From contig CAVPIA010000008.1 of the NCBI GenBank assembly GCA_963704875.1, positions 744,001 to 808,000 on the forward strand: a stretch of DNA of 64,000 nt. Reading direction: 5' to 3'. Shown here in pieces: positions 1 through 8,439 of the stretch. Position 1 is the first letter of the stretch. The number at the start of each line of letters is the position of its first letter. This stretch comes from CAMYOC01 sp963704875. GTDB taxonomy: Bacteria > Pseudomonadota > Gammaproteobacteria > Steroidobacterales > XN24. The notes beneath the pieces are model-generated. The model was not told where the DNA came from, did not search any database, and saw only the letters and a program-made list of their open reading frames with translations. The translations under genes were made by a program, and so were the position numbers.

Positions 1-58
1 AGCGATACTGCTTCCGCAAGCATCGGCACGAGCACCCACACAAATTACTTGGTTCTGA

Positions 59-90
59 TTGTTAAAGAGCGTTGACTCGCGATCTGCGAG
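59..90 (-). promoter_or_regulatory. rrn leader antitermination signal (boxB hairpin and boxA)
   Basis: On the minus strand a small hairpin CTCGC-AGATC-GCGAG (90-76) is followed by CGCTCTTTAACAA (71-59), which matches the rrn boxA consensus bound by NusB/NusE. The order hairpin then boxA, and the downstream GTGTGGGTGCTCGTG text (about 40-25), match the 16S leader of gammaproteobacteria. The 16S gene is expected just outside the window on the left. Confidence 0.8.
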
Positions 91-101
91 GCAGACCGAC
101 A

Positions 102-129
102 AGTCTAACCGACCTTCCCGCACTGTCAA
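102..129 (-). promoter_or_regulatory. rRNA operon promoter P2
   Basis: Minus strand TTGACA (129-124), 16-bp spacer, TAGACT (107-102). It lies about 100 bp downstream of P1 and about 30 bp upstream of boxA, which is the tandem P1-P2 arrangement known from gammaproteobacterial rrn operons. The transcript would start near position 95. Confidence 0.75.
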
Positions 130-199
130 TACCCCCCGATGAATTATCGACGGGTATTCCGGTCTTTCGAGAAGGCTCGCCGCTACAGGCGAGGCGCGC

Positions 200-227
200 A
201 TTATAGACCTTGCCAGCCCGCCGTCAA
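200..227 (-). promoter_or_regulatory. rRNA operon promoter P1
   Basis: Read on the minus strand, TTGACG (227-222), a 16-bp spacer and a perfect TATAAT (205-200) are followed by a GC-rich discriminator (GCGCGCC). This is the pattern of a growth-rate and stringently controlled rRNA promoter. It points leftward toward the boxB/boxA leader and a second promoter. The rRNA genes themselves must lie left of position 1. Confidence 0.8.
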
Positions 228-336
228 CACCCTTTGCCAAAAGCTTGCCAGGTACCTCACCGGCGGAGAATCCGAAGCGCTGATTTCAGGGCCCGGAAGC
301 TGTTCCCCCCGGGCACGCGCGGATAGAATCAGCGCC

Positions 337-1065
337 ATGGAAAAGCACGGAAATCGCAGGCAAGACAGCCCAGTTGAAGCTGCCCGCGCAGTCCTGATCT
401 GGGACTTTCCGCTGCGGGCGTTTCACTGGCTGCTGGTGCTGACTCTTATCGGCTGCTGGATCACTCAGAAACTGGGCGGCGCCTACATGGACTGGCATCT
501 GCGACTGGGCTATTTCGCTCTGGCGCTGATCCTGTTTCGGATCGCCTGGGGTTTCGCGGGAACCCGGCACGCCCGATTCAGGTCTTTCCTGACTGACGCA
601 CGACGGGTTGCCAGCTATGCGCGTCTCTGGATTGCCGGTCAACCACCCGCGCACGCGGGCCACAACCCACTGGGCGGTTGGGCGGCGATTCTGATGCTGC
701 TGAGTGTCTTTGTTCAGGCCGTCAGCGGGCTGTTCAACAGCGACGACATCTTTACCACAGGGCCCTGGCGTCCAGCGGTTTCCTCATCCTTCGCCGACAG
801 CATGTCAGCGCTGCACGATATCAACTTCTATGTGTTGCTCAGTCTGGTTACGGTCCACGTTCTGGCGATCGCCGCGTACCGGGTACGATTTGGCATCCGG
901 CTGGTGTGGCCGATGATTACCGGCCGCAAGGTAGTGCAGGGCGCGCACGGGATCGACGGACAGCGCATATGGCCAGGGCTGTTGATCGGCGTGCTTGCCG
1001 GATTGTTGATATGGGGCCTGATCAGTGCCGCACCGGAACCCGACCCGACCGACCTGTTCTTCTGA
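337..1065 (+). CDS. Cytochrome b561-type membrane cytochrome b
   Basis: A 242-residue di-haem cytochrome b of the bacterial b561 / Ni-Fe hydrogenase b-subunit family, an inner-membrane electron carrier. Four or so membrane helices are visible, with candidate haem-ligand histidines H30 (in RAFHW), H54 (in DWHLRLGY), H160 (in SALHDINFY) and H174 (in TVHVLA). The frame is open back to 139, but that stretch overlaps the leftward rRNA promoter and encodes no family sequence, so ATG 337 is preferred. A TAGAAT box at 324-329 lies only 7 bp before this ATG, so the mRNA may be nearly leaderless. Its convergent neighbour is a cytochrome c', a plausible redox partner. Confidence 0.88.
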   Translation: MEKHGNRRQDSPVEAARAVLIWDFPLRAFHWLLVLTLIGCWITQKLGGAYMDWHLRLGYFALALILFRIAWGFAGTRHARFRSFLTDARRVASYARLWIAGQPPAHAGHNPLGGWAAILMLLSVFVQAVSGLFNSDDIFTTGPWRPAVSSSFADSMSALHDINFYVLLSLVTVHVLAIAAYRVRFGIRLVWPMITGRKVVQGAHGIDGQRIWPGLLIGVLAGLLIWGLISAAPEPDPTDLFF

Positions 1066-1113
1066 GTCGGTCCTGGCCGGGGTCCGGCAGGACGGCGCCG
1101 AGCCCGCAGCCAG

Positions 1114-1569
1114 CTAGTCGTCTTCTCTGAATTTATCGTGGCAGGCTTTGCACGACTTGCCCAGGTCCATGAACGGGCCCTGGACTTCCTCAAGGCTGCC
1201 GCTGGCCGACGCCGCGGCCAGCGCCGCGCTCGCGTCAGCCGAGTCTTTTGCCAGCTTCAGGAATTCCTCGTTCTCTTCCCAGACCTTATCCAGCGACTCG
1301 GACTTGATTCCGAAGCCGCGGGTGTCGGCCCTGAATGCATCAGGAATCATGCTCATCGCAGCTTCCAGACGCTCCGCGTAGGTCTGAAATTGCTTAGGCT
1401 CATAGGGAATCTTCCCCTTTATCATGGCGGCGGCGGGGGTAATGCTCCAGCCGGTGATGGTCATCACCGCTTCGCGCACTTCGACGGCCTTTTCCGCCTG
1501 CTCACGATCGAGCGCATGAGCATTGGCTGCAGCGAGCAGCATCAGAGTCACCGGTATCCATTTCGACAT
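1114..1569 (-). CDS. Cytochrome c' (class II c-type cytochrome)
   Basis: A 151-residue periplasmic cytochrome. It starts with a signal peptide ending near ANAHA|LD, continues as an all-helical domain, and has its single haem-binding motif C140-K-A-C143-H144 close to the C terminus, the hallmark of class II cytochromes c. Members bind NO or act in electron transfer; which applies here is not visible. It converges on the cytochrome b561 gene with 48 bp between stops, where GTCCTG and CAGGAC (about 1069-1092) could pair in a hairpin lacking a T-tract. Confidence 0.9.
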   Translation of the reverse strand: MSKWIPVTLMLLAAANAHALDREQAEKAVEVREAVMTITGWSITPAAAMIKGKIPYEPKQFQTYAERLEAAMSMIPDAFRADTRGFGIKSESLDKVWEENEEFLKLAKDSADASAALAAASASGSLEEVQGPFMDLGKSCKACHDKFREDD

Positions 1570-1693
1570 CTTCGTCCTCCGTCAAATAAAACGACTAAAC
1601 AACACAACTGCGTGTCTGGTTTGAAAGTTGCCGCGGGCCAACCTGGCGGGATGCCGCTATCCCGCCTGTTGGGTTGGTTCCGCCACCTGGCTA

Positions 1694-2905
1694 TTAGTTC
1701 ACTCGTACCCTTGCAAAACGGCGCTTGCCGACCTGAACTACATAGTCACCACAAGCCAGAACCAGGCTCCGGTCCTCGATCCTCTCGCCGTCGACGCGAA
1801 CCGCACCCTGACCGATCATCCGGAAAGATTCAGAGTTGCTCTCCGTCAGCTTCGCCTGGCTGAGCAATGCCGCAATTCCGACACCGCCATCCTCACTGTT
1901 CACCGAAACTTCAGGCATATCCTCAGGCAGGTCACCCTTGCGGAATCGGGCGACAAACTCCTGTTGCGCCGCCTCTGCGGCCGCATCGTCATGGAAGCGA
2001 GCGACGATCTCGCGAGCGAGTTCGAACTTTACGTCCCGCGGGTTGCGGCCTCCATCAACTTCCGCGCGCAGTCTGGCAATCTCGCCTGCTGGCCGAAAGC
2101 TGAGGAGTTCAAAGTAGCGCCACATCAACTGATCCGAGATCGACATCAGCTTGCCGAATATATCTCTCGGGCTCTCCGCAATACCGATGTAGTTGCCCAG
2201 GGACTTGGACATCTTCTGCACCCCGTCCAAACCCTCCAGCAAGGGCATGGTAAGCACGATTTGCGGCGCCTGGCCGTAGCTTTGCTGCAGTTGTCGACCG
2301 ACCAGCAAGTTGAACTTCTGATCAGTCCCGCCGAGTTCGACATCAGCCGTCATCGCCACCGAGTCGTAGCCCTGGACCAGGGGATAGAGAAACTCGTGAA
2401 TCGCGATAGGCTGGCCGGCCGCATAGCGCTTGTTGAAATCGTCGCGTTCCAGCATCCTGGCAACCGTGTGCCGGGCCGCAAGCTGAACCAGTTGCGCCGC
2501 GTCCATCTCGCCCATCCAGCTCGAGTTGAACATCACCCGGGTCTTTTCCGGATCGAGGATTTTGAAGATCTGCGCCTCATAGGTGCGGGCATTTTCCAGC
2601 ACATCCTCGCGCGTCAGCGGCGGACGGGTCGTGTTCTTGCCGGTGGGGTCGCCGATCATGCCAGTGAAGTCGCCGATCAGAAACATGACTTCGTGACCGA
2701 ACTCCTGGAACTGCCGCATCTTGTTGATCAATACGGTGTGTCCGATATGCAGATCCGGCGCCGTCGGATCGAATCCCGCCTTGATCTTGAGGGGTTTGCC
2801 ACTCGCCAGCCGCTCAGCCAGCTCCGACTCGACGAGAATTTCGTCGGCCCCGCGCTTCAGTTCTTCCATCTGCTCTGCGACGGAAGCTATTGGTTCTTCA
2901 GGCAT
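1694..2905 (-). CDS. tyrS: Tyrosyl-tRNA synthetase
   Basis: Charges tRNA-Tyr with tyrosine in the cytoplasm. At 403 residues it has the class I signatures H53-I-G-H56 and K231-M-S-K-S235, the second being the form found in the TyrZ-like clade common in pseudomonads. An S4-like RNA-binding domain covers roughly residues 340-403. It lies between an rRNA operon and an M23 peptidase gene transcribed the other way, the same neighbourhood as in Pseudomonas. No tRNA-Tyr T-box is expected in this group and none was seen. Confidence 0.97.
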   Translation of the reverse strand: MPEEPIASVAEQMEELKRGADEILVESELAERLASGKPLKIKAGFDPTAPDLHIGHTVLINKMRQFQEFGHEVMFLIGDFTGMIGDPTGKNTTRPPLTREDVLENARTYEAQIFKILDPEKTRVMFNSSWMGEMDAAQLVQLAARHTVARMLERDDFNKRYAAGQPIAIHEFLYPLVQGYDSVAMTADVELGGTDQKFNLLVGRQLQQSYGQAPQIVLTMPLLEGLDGVQKMSKSLGNYIGIAESPRDIFGKLMSISDQLMWRYFELLSFRPAGEIARLRAEVDGGRNPRDVKFELAREIVARFHDDAAAEAAQQEFVARFRKGDLPEDMPEVSVNSEDGGVGIAALLSQAKLTESNSESFRMIGQGAVRVDGERIEDRSLVLACGDYVVQVGKRRFARVRVN

Positions 2906-2990
2906 TTAAAGAGCTCAAACTGACTAATGGTTGATTGACCGGCCGGGTGTGTCCGGCTACCTTATGCTGAATTCTGCAGGGATTCCTTTG

Positions 2991-4538
2991 ATGGGTCGAG
3001 TCAAAAGCCAGTTGCGACAAGACTACAAGCCTGGCTTTGGCGCGCCGCGGCCCGGTAATCCGCGGCCCGGACATCCGTGGCCCTGGCTGGCCGCCCTGAT
3101 TGTTGTCCCGCTGGTCGTCACCACCGTACTGCTCATTTCTTCTGGTCGCGAAAGCGAGGATGTCGATGTCGTAACCGAGGCGCGCGTCGCCGAACCGGCC
3201 GGGCCTGACACCTCCGTGCGCAGGGTGGAACTGAAGCTTCCGTCACAAGGTAAGGACCTGTCCTCAGATATCAACACAGACAGGAAATCCGCAGTCCTGC
3301 CCGCACTCATCGATGGACCGGAATCTGGAGCGGAAGCAGCGCCCGCCGCCACGGATCAGCCAACAGTATCAACACTGGCTGAAACCACGGCTCCGCAGGC
3401 AGACGCTCCACAGGAAGCACCGCCGGCGGCCGGAGAGGTGCTGCTGGTCACTGTGAAATCCGGCGACACACTCGATCGACTGTTTCGACGCAACGGACTG
3501 AGCATCTCCGATCTGGCGCTCATGCTGCGGCTTAAGGAAGCACGCAACGGACTGGCGAAGATCCTGCCGGGAGATGAAATCGAGGTCCGGCATGAGGACG
3601 CCACTGTTCTGGAGCTGTCGCGCCAGCTTTCGGAAGAGCTCACTCTGAAACTGCTCAGAACCGACCAGAAATACGTGGCGGAGTTTGTCGCCAATCCGGT
3701 CGAACGAACGGTGACATTTGCCCAGGCGCGAATCGACAATTCCCTGTTTCTGGCCGGCACCGAGGCCGGACTGTCCCAGACCCTGGTGATGAACCTTGCC
3801 GGTATCTTTGCGTGGGATGTCGATTTTGCGCTCGACATTCGCTCGGGAGACACCTTCGCGCTGGTGTATGAGGAAATCTGGCAGGACGGCGTCCGTCTGC
3901 GCGACGGTGATGTGCTGGCCGCAGAGTTCATCAATCAGGGCCGCAAGGTGAGGGCAATCCGCTACCAGGATCCGGAAGGCCGGGTCGACTACTACACGCC
4001 CGAGGGCATGAGTCTGCGCAAGGCTTTCCTGCGTGCCCCGGTAGATTTTTCCAGGGTAAGTTCTAATTTCAACCCCAACCGGCTGCATCCGGTGCTGAAA
4101 ACCCGCAGACCGCATCGCGGTGTCGATTACGCGGCGAAGACCGGGACGCCGATCAAGGCAGCGGGTGACGGAAAGATCATCTTTCGGGGCAAGAACGGCG
4201 GCTATGGCAATTGCGTCATCATCCAGCATGGCGGCAACATCACCACGCTTTACGCGCATATGTCGCGTTTCGACAAAGGCGCGCCGTTGGGTAAACGCGT
4301 CCGGCAGGGGCAAACTATCGGTTACGTCGGTGCCACCGGTCTGGCCACCGCAGCCCACCTGCATTACGAATACCGCTTGAACGGCGTGCACCGCAATCCG
4401 CGGACGGTTCCTTTGCCCGAGGCCGACCCGATACCGGCGCAGTACAGGGCGATGTTCGAAGAAGCCAGCCGGCCCCTCATCTCCCAGCTTGATGCCATCA
4501 GCCCGACCCGGCTGGCAGCACTCGAGCCTTCCCGCTGA
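2991..4538 (+). CDS. M23 peptidoglycan endopeptidase (OapA/MepM-like)
   Basis: A 515-residue inner-membrane-anchored cell-wall hydrolase. After a Pro/Gly-rich cytoplasmic tip there is one membrane segment (about 31-50), a low-complexity periplasmic linker, a LysM-like/OapA domain (about 150-215; motif VKSGDTLDRLF), and a C-terminal LytM/M23 domain with the zinc ligands in HRGVDY and HLHYEY. Such enzymes cleave peptide cross-links during cell elongation and division. ATG 2991 is chosen because AGGGA (2979-2983) sits 7 bp upstream; an in-frame start at 2931 would add 20 residues without family similarity. anmK follows 35 bp downstream, suggesting one operon. Confidence 0.92.
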   Translation: MGRVKSQLRQDYKPGFGAPRPGNPRPGHPWPWLAALIVVPLVVTTVLLISSGRESEDVDVVTEARVAEPAGPDTSVRRVELKLPSQGKDLSSDINTDRKSAVLPALIDGPESGAEAAPAATDQPTVSTLAETTAPQADAPQEAPPAAGEVLLVTVKSGDTLDRLFRRNGLSISDLALMLRLKEARNGLAKILPGDEIEVRHEDATVLELSRQLSEELTLKLLRTDQKYVAEFVANPVERTVTFAQARIDNSLFLAGTEAGLSQTLVMNLAGIFAWDVDFALDIRSGDTFALVYEEIWQDGVRLRDGDVLAAEFINQGRKVRAIRYQDPEGRVDYYTPEGMSLRKAFLRAPVDFSRVSSNFNPNRLHPVLKTRRPHRGVDYAAKTGTPIKAAGDGKIIFRGKNGGYGNCVIIQHGGNITTLYAHMSRFDKGAPLGKRVRQGQTIGYVGATGLATAAHLHYEYRLNGVHRNPRTVPLPEADPIPAQYRAMFEEASRPLISQLDAISPTRLAALEPSR

Positions 4539-4573
4539 CAGTCAGGGACACGGTCCGGGCACCCGGAGTTGAC

Positions 4574-5683
4574 ATGAGCAAATACTATATCGGGCTGATT
4601 TCCGGCACCTCGATGGACGCCATCGACGCGGTGCTTGCGAGCTTCCCGGAGGGTGGCTGCGAGATTCACGCGACCCATTCCCACGCCATGTCGGAAGAAA
4701 CTCTTGCAACACTTCGCCATCTGGTAGCCCATCCGAAAGAGGCCGGCCTGCATCGCCTTGGGATGCTGGACACTGCGCTGGGTCGAGAGTTCGCAGCTGC
4801 CGCACTGGCGCTGATCGACAGCAGCAAAGTCAGTCCGGATCAGGTGCACGCGATCGGCAGCCACGGGCAGACGGTTTATCACTCGCCGGCAAGCGAGGCG
4901 CCGTTCTCAATGCAGATCGGCGATCCCAACATTATCGCGGTCGATACCGGGATCCAGACGGTGGCCGATTTTCGTCGCAGAGATATCGCTCTGGGCGGCG
5001 AAGGCGCGCCATTGGTTCCTGCGTTTCACCAGGCCATGTTCAGCGATCCTGTGGAACCGCACGCGGTTCTGAATATCGGTGGCATTGCCAACGTCACGGT
5101 GCTGCGTCCCGGCACCGCGGTGGCAGGATTTGATACCGGACCGGGGAACACCCTGATGGACGCCTGGATCCGCCTGAACCGCGGCAAGCCCTATGACGCC
5201 GATGGCGGCTGGGCAGCTTCAGCCGAGGTCGACGAATCACTGCTGAATGCGTTTATGGCGCATCCGTTTTTTGCCCGCCCCTGGCCCAAAAGCACAGGCA
5301 TCGAAGACTTCAACATGGAATGGCTGCAGAGGATCCTCGACCAGCTGTCGCAACCACGCGAACCAGAAACCGTTCAGGCCACCCTGTGCCGGTTTTCCGC
5401 CCGCACAGCGGCGCAGGCAATAGATCGCGCATGTCCCGAGCCCGGCAAGCTCTTCCTGTGCGGCGGCGGCGCCCACAATCGGACGCTGGTCAGCCAGATC
5501 GGCGAAGAACTCCCAGGCTGGCAGATCGAATCCACGGATGCGCTGGGGATCGGCATAGACTGGGTGGAAGCCGCAGCGTTCGCCTGGCTGGCCTACCGCA
5601 ACCTGGCGGGGCTGCCGGGCAACCTGCCGGATGTGACCGGCGCCTCAAGAAAGGCTGTTCTGGGCAATGTGTTCCGCGGCTAG
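4574..5683 (+). CDS. anmK: Anhydro-N-acetylmuramic acid kinase
   Basis: Phosphorylates 1,6-anhydro-MurNAc with ring opening to MurNAc-6-phosphate in the cytoplasm, a step of cell-wall recycling. The 369 residues show the nucleotide-binding motif IGLISGTSMDAID at the N terminus, IGSHGQTVYH, GGEGAPLVPAFH and GPGNTLMD, all typical of the family, at full length. It sits directly downstream of an M23 cell-wall hydrolase gene, so both probably serve peptidoglycan turnover. AmpD, which acts one step earlier in recycling, is encoded at 25919-26482. It converges on ppx with only 10 bp between. Confidence 0.96.
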   Translation: MSKYYIGLISGTSMDAIDAVLASFPEGGCEIHATHSHAMSEETLATLRHLVAHPKEAGLHRLGMLDTALGREFAAAALALIDSSKVSPDQVHAIGSHGQTVYHSPASEAPFSMQIGDPNIIAVDTGIQTVADFRRRDIALGGEGAPLVPAFHQAMFSDPVEPHAVLNIGGIANVTVLRPGTAVAGFDTGPGNTLMDAWIRLNRGKPYDADGGWAASAEVDESLLNAFMAHPFFARPWPKSTGIEDFNMEWLQRILDQLSQPREPETVQATLCRFSARTAAQAIDRACPEPGKLFLCGGGAHNRTLVSQIGEELPGWQIESTDALGIGIDWVEAAAFAWLAYRNLAGLPGNLPDVTGASRKAVLGNVFRG

Positions 5684-5693
5684 GACCGCGACT

Positions 5694-7208
5694 CTACTTG
5701 AGCTTTAGCTTTACTCCCAGCGCCCGCAGATACACTGCCTCCTGTTCCAGGTCAGCCTTGGTCAGCGGATGTTCGTCTATCCATCCGTCTGGAAACTGAA
5801 GCTTCAGCCGATCTCCCCCGGCGCGCAGGCTGATCTCGGGGAGGATGTCACCGGCACGACCTCGATTGAGCACAACCGCCAATCGCAACAACACCAGCAA
5901 GCGACGAGCCCGTGAAGCCCAGCCGGTCGGCAGTCCCTGGAGATAGTGATTACGGATGCGACGGCGGTGGTTGCCAACCAGCGCGGCCAGCAATTGCTGC
6001 TCACCCGTAGAGAATCCGGCCATGTCGGCATTCTGCAGCAGATAGGCGGCGTGAAACTGATGCCTGGCATGGGCGATATCCAGCCCGATCTCATGTAGCT
6101 GGGCGGCCCACCCGAGCAGTCGACGCGGCATCGAGCCGTCAAGCTCCCACGACTCTCTTGCCTGCGCCAGAAATCTCATTGCGGTACCGGAAACGCGAGC
6201 GCCCTGGTCAATATCGGCGTGGAACCGGCGCGCCATCGAATCAACGCTGCGCTCTCTTGCATCCCGGTCGGTTAACCGGCCCAGCAGGTCGAACAGCAGG
6301 CCCTCGCGCAATGCCCCATCCGCCGCCATCATCGATTCGATCCCGAGCGCGTCGAATATTTCGATCAGGATCGCCAGACCGCCCGGATAGACCGGCCCGC
6401 GCTGCTCACCCAGGCCAGGTGGACGCTTGACTGCCATATCATGGCAGTCGATCAGACGCTCGAAAATCTGCTCCAGGCCATCCCGGGTGATAATGCCGGA
6501 AGGGTTGCCGTCACCGGCCAGCTGCCGGGCAGTGGCGCGGATGGTGCCGGACGTACCATAGGCCCTGACCCAGCCACCGCCACGAAAACGCGCCTGCACT
6601 GGCTCGAGTTCCTGACGGGCAGCAAGCCTTGCCTTGCGGAACCGGCCCCGCGTCACGCGCCCGCCGGAGAAGAATTTCCGACTCACGCTGACGCAGCCCA
6701 TATACAGGCTCTCGAGCGTCCGAGGGCTGTAGTCGCCACCGATGATCATCTCGGTGCTGCCGCCACCGATGTCTACGACCAGCCGATCACCGGATTCCAT
6801 GGGCAAACTGTGGGCGGCGCCCAGATAGACCAGGCGCGCCTCCTCGACGCCCGAAATCACTTCAATCGGATGGCCCAGGGCGGCCTCCGCCTGCCCGAGG
6901 AATGCGCCACGATCCTTGGTTCGACGGAGTGTGTTGGTGCCTACGGCGCGCACGCTGCCGGCACGCATATCACCGAGACGCTCACTGAATCGCCGCAGAC
7001 AGCTCAGGGCTCTCGCGGTGGCTGCATCGGACAAAGTGCCACCGCGCTCCAGCCCGGCACCGAGACGAACCATCTCGCGAAGACGATCGAGAATCAGCAG
7101 CTGACCGCCGTCGAGACGCGCCAGGATCATATGGAAACTGTTGGAGCCCAGATCCACCGCGGCAATCACTTCGCCCGGGGCAACGTCCTCCTGAGCCGGG
7201 TTGCTCAT
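5694..7208 (-). CDS. ppx: Exopolyphosphatase / pppGpp phosphohydrolase (Ppx/GppA)
   Basis: Hydrolyses inorganic polyphosphate from the chain end or converts pppGpp to ppGpp. The 504-residue protein has the ASKHA fold motifs VAAVDLGSNSFHMI near the N terminus and VVDIGGGSTEMI about residue 150, followed by the C-terminal HD-like helical domain (LHEIGLDIAH). Length fits proteobacterial Ppx. Sequence alone does not separate Ppx from GppA; there is no ppk gene beside it to settle this. It lies downstream of erpA on the same strand with 150 bp between. Confidence 0.93.
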   Translation of the reverse strand: MSNPAQEDVAPGEVIAAVDLGSNSFHMILARLDGGQLLILDRLREMVRLGAGLERGGTLSDAATARALSCLRRFSERLGDMRAGSVRAVGTNTLRRTKDRGAFLGQAEAALGHPIEVISGVEEARLVYLGAAHSLPMESGDRLVVDIGGGSTEMIIGGDYSPRTLESLYMGCVSVSRKFFSGGRVTRGRFRKARLAARQELEPVQARFRGGGWVRAYGTSGTIRATARQLAGDGNPSGIITRDGLEQIFERLIDCHDMAVKRPPGLGEQRGPVYPGGLAILIEIFDALGIESMMAADGALREGLLFDLLGRLTDRDARERSVDSMARRFHADIDQGARVSGTAMRFLAQARESWELDGSMPRRLLGWAAQLHEIGLDIAHARHQFHAAYLLQNADMAGFSTGEQQLLAALVGNHRRRIRNHYLQGLPTGWASRARRLLVLLRLAVVLNRGRAGDILPEISLRAGGDRLKLQFPDGWIDEHPLTKADLEQEAVYLRALGVKLKLK

Positions 7209-7358
7209 GCGGGATCGGGGCCTGGCATTCGCTGCCCGAGCCTCAGACGATCCGCGGACAAGATGAATTCTGCAACCAAGGTACGTGTGACCCGGTGTGG
7301 TAGGAATCGGTCGTCGATGACCTGGCGCTGTCAGTTGCCAGCCGTCACCCCGGGGCAG

Positions 7359-7718
7359 CTAAACGCTAAACGAAGAACCACATCCACAGGTGGTCGACGC
7401 ATTCGGGTTGCGGATCACAAATTGTGCGCCCTCCAGATCTTCCTTGTAGTCGATCTCCGCGCCCATCAGATACTGGACGCTCATAGGATCGACCAGCAAC
7501 ACGACACCGCTGTTTTCGACCTGCAGATCACCTTCCTCGATTTTTTCGTCAAAGGTGAAGCCATACTGGAATCCGGAGCAGCCGCCGCCGGAGATGAATA
7601 CCCGCAAATTAAGATTGGGATTCTCCTCTTCCTTCAGCAGCTCAGCCACCTTGGTCGCCGCAGAGTCGGTGAAAATCAGCGGCACCGACGGTGCGGTTGG
7701 GATATCTTGCGTTTGCAT
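7359..7718 (-). CDS. erpA: Iron-sulfur cluster insertion protein
   Basis: A-type carrier that delivers [Fe-S] clusters to apo-proteins, essential for aerobic isoprenoid synthesis in E. coli. The 119 residues contain the three cluster-binding cysteines C47 (SGGGCSGF) and C111-G-C113 (TTCGCGSS) of the family. The acidic loop DEKIEEGD is typical of ErpA rather than IscA. Start ATG 7718 follows a GGAAA ribosome site. A short hairpin lies just upstream (7733-7750). Same-strand neighbours are bactofilin upstream and ppx downstream. Confidence 0.95.
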   Translation of the reverse strand: MQTQDIPTAPSVPLIFTDSAATKVAELLKEEENPNLNLRVFISGGGCSGFQYGFTFDEKIEEGDLQVENSGVVLLVDPMSVQYLMGAEIDYKEDLEGAQFVIRNPNASTTCGCGSSFSV

Positions 7719-7732
7719 GATTACGTTTCCGC

Positions 7733-7750
7733 GCTGGTATCAAGACCAGC
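7733..7750 (-). promoter_or_regulatory. Inverted repeat in the erpA 5' region
   Basis: A perfect 6-bp inverted repeat, GCTGGT-N6-ACCAGC, begins 14 bp before the erpA start codon. In RNA it would form a small hairpin immediately before the ribosome site. It lacks a T-tract and does not match the IscR consensus that I know, so it may be an operator, a leader hairpin or chance. Confidence 0.3.
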
Positions 7751-7851
7751 CTGATGGATCGGGCAAAACCAGCGCCTAGTGTACATCGTCACGGCCAGTA
7801 TGGCATCGAGCATGCCCCGATGTCTCAGCAACAGCCCTTCGTTCACAGGTC

Positions 7852-8307
7852 TCACGCGGAGTCCTTGCTGGCATCGGCTGCGGCGTCCCCACTCCCTGCC
7901 TCACTGGTCTTTTTGGCCGGGGAGGCTTTTTTTGCCCGTCCGCCCGCAGCTGCCGGCTTGTGGATGAGCTTGCCATTGACTTCGGCGCCGCTGGCCATTT
8001 CAACCAGCTCATAGACGACGTCGCCTACGACCCGGGCGGTCGCGCCGAGTTTGACCCGCTCTGTGACTTCGACATTGCCCTTTACCGTGCCTTCCACGAC
8101 CGCCTCGGAGACACTGACATTGCCCTCGATCACGCCATCCCGGCTAATGCTGAGCGTGCCGCTGGCGCCGTCGGCAATGGCAACGTTACCGTGCACCACG
8201 CCATCCACATGCAGACCATCTGAAAAAATGACGTCGCCATTCACGCGCGTGCCTGCGCCGACAAGGGTGCGGATTTCGCGCGAGTTGCGGGTCGGCTTGC
8301 TGAACAT
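7852..8307 (-). CDS. Bactofilin (polymer-forming cytoskeletal protein)
   Basis: A 151-residue bactofilin. The central domain (about 15-115) is made of short beta-helix repeats rich in G, V and N (GDVIFSDGLHVDGVVHGNV and similar turns), flanked by a basic N terminus and a Lys/Ala-rich C-terminal tail (about 118-151). Bactofilins polymerise without nucleotide at the inner membrane and often position cell-wall enzymes. AGGAG precedes ATG 8307 by 6 bp. An M23 peptidase, a frequent partner in other bacteria, is encoded 5 kb away at 2991. Confidence 0.92.
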   Translation of the reverse strand: MFSKPTRNSREIRTLVGAGTRVNGDVIFSDGLHVDGVVHGNVAIADGASGTLSISRDGVIEGNVSVSEAVVEGTVKGNVEVTERVKLGATARVVGDVVYELVEMASGAEVNGKLIHKPAAAGGRAKKASPAKKTSEAGSGDAAADASKDSA

Positions 8308-8439
8308 CTTTTAGCTCCTGCTGGTGAGTCGAATCGGTGCGGTCGATATTGATGCGCAGATCCCCGGCGATCAACAGGCGCGATATCACGCCCGGGTACA
8401 CATAGGTACGCAAGTAGTCAGGGTTGCCGTCGGTCGGCG

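Noticed and set aside
1..100. 16S rRNA gene itself
   Set aside because: Only the leader and boxA are present; no sequence of mature 16S was seen inside the window.
139..336. In-frame N-terminal extension of the cytochrome b561 gene
   Set aside because: It overlaps the leftward rRNA promoter P1, contains no family sequence, and the b561 core starts after ATG 337.
1066..1113. Terminator between cytochrome b561 and cytochrome c' genes
   Set aside because: A GTCCTG/CAGGAC hairpin with a bulge exists, but there is no T-tract in either direction.
1628..2923. Long rightward reading frame opposite tyrS
   Set aside because: It is the GC-driven mirror of tyrS, whose strand carries HIGH and KMSKS motifs; the opposite product has no recognisable domain.
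8186..8413. Leftward frame of 75 codons overlapping the bactofilin start
   Set aside because: It runs through the bactofilin ribosome site and coding region in another frame; no family and no good ribosome site.
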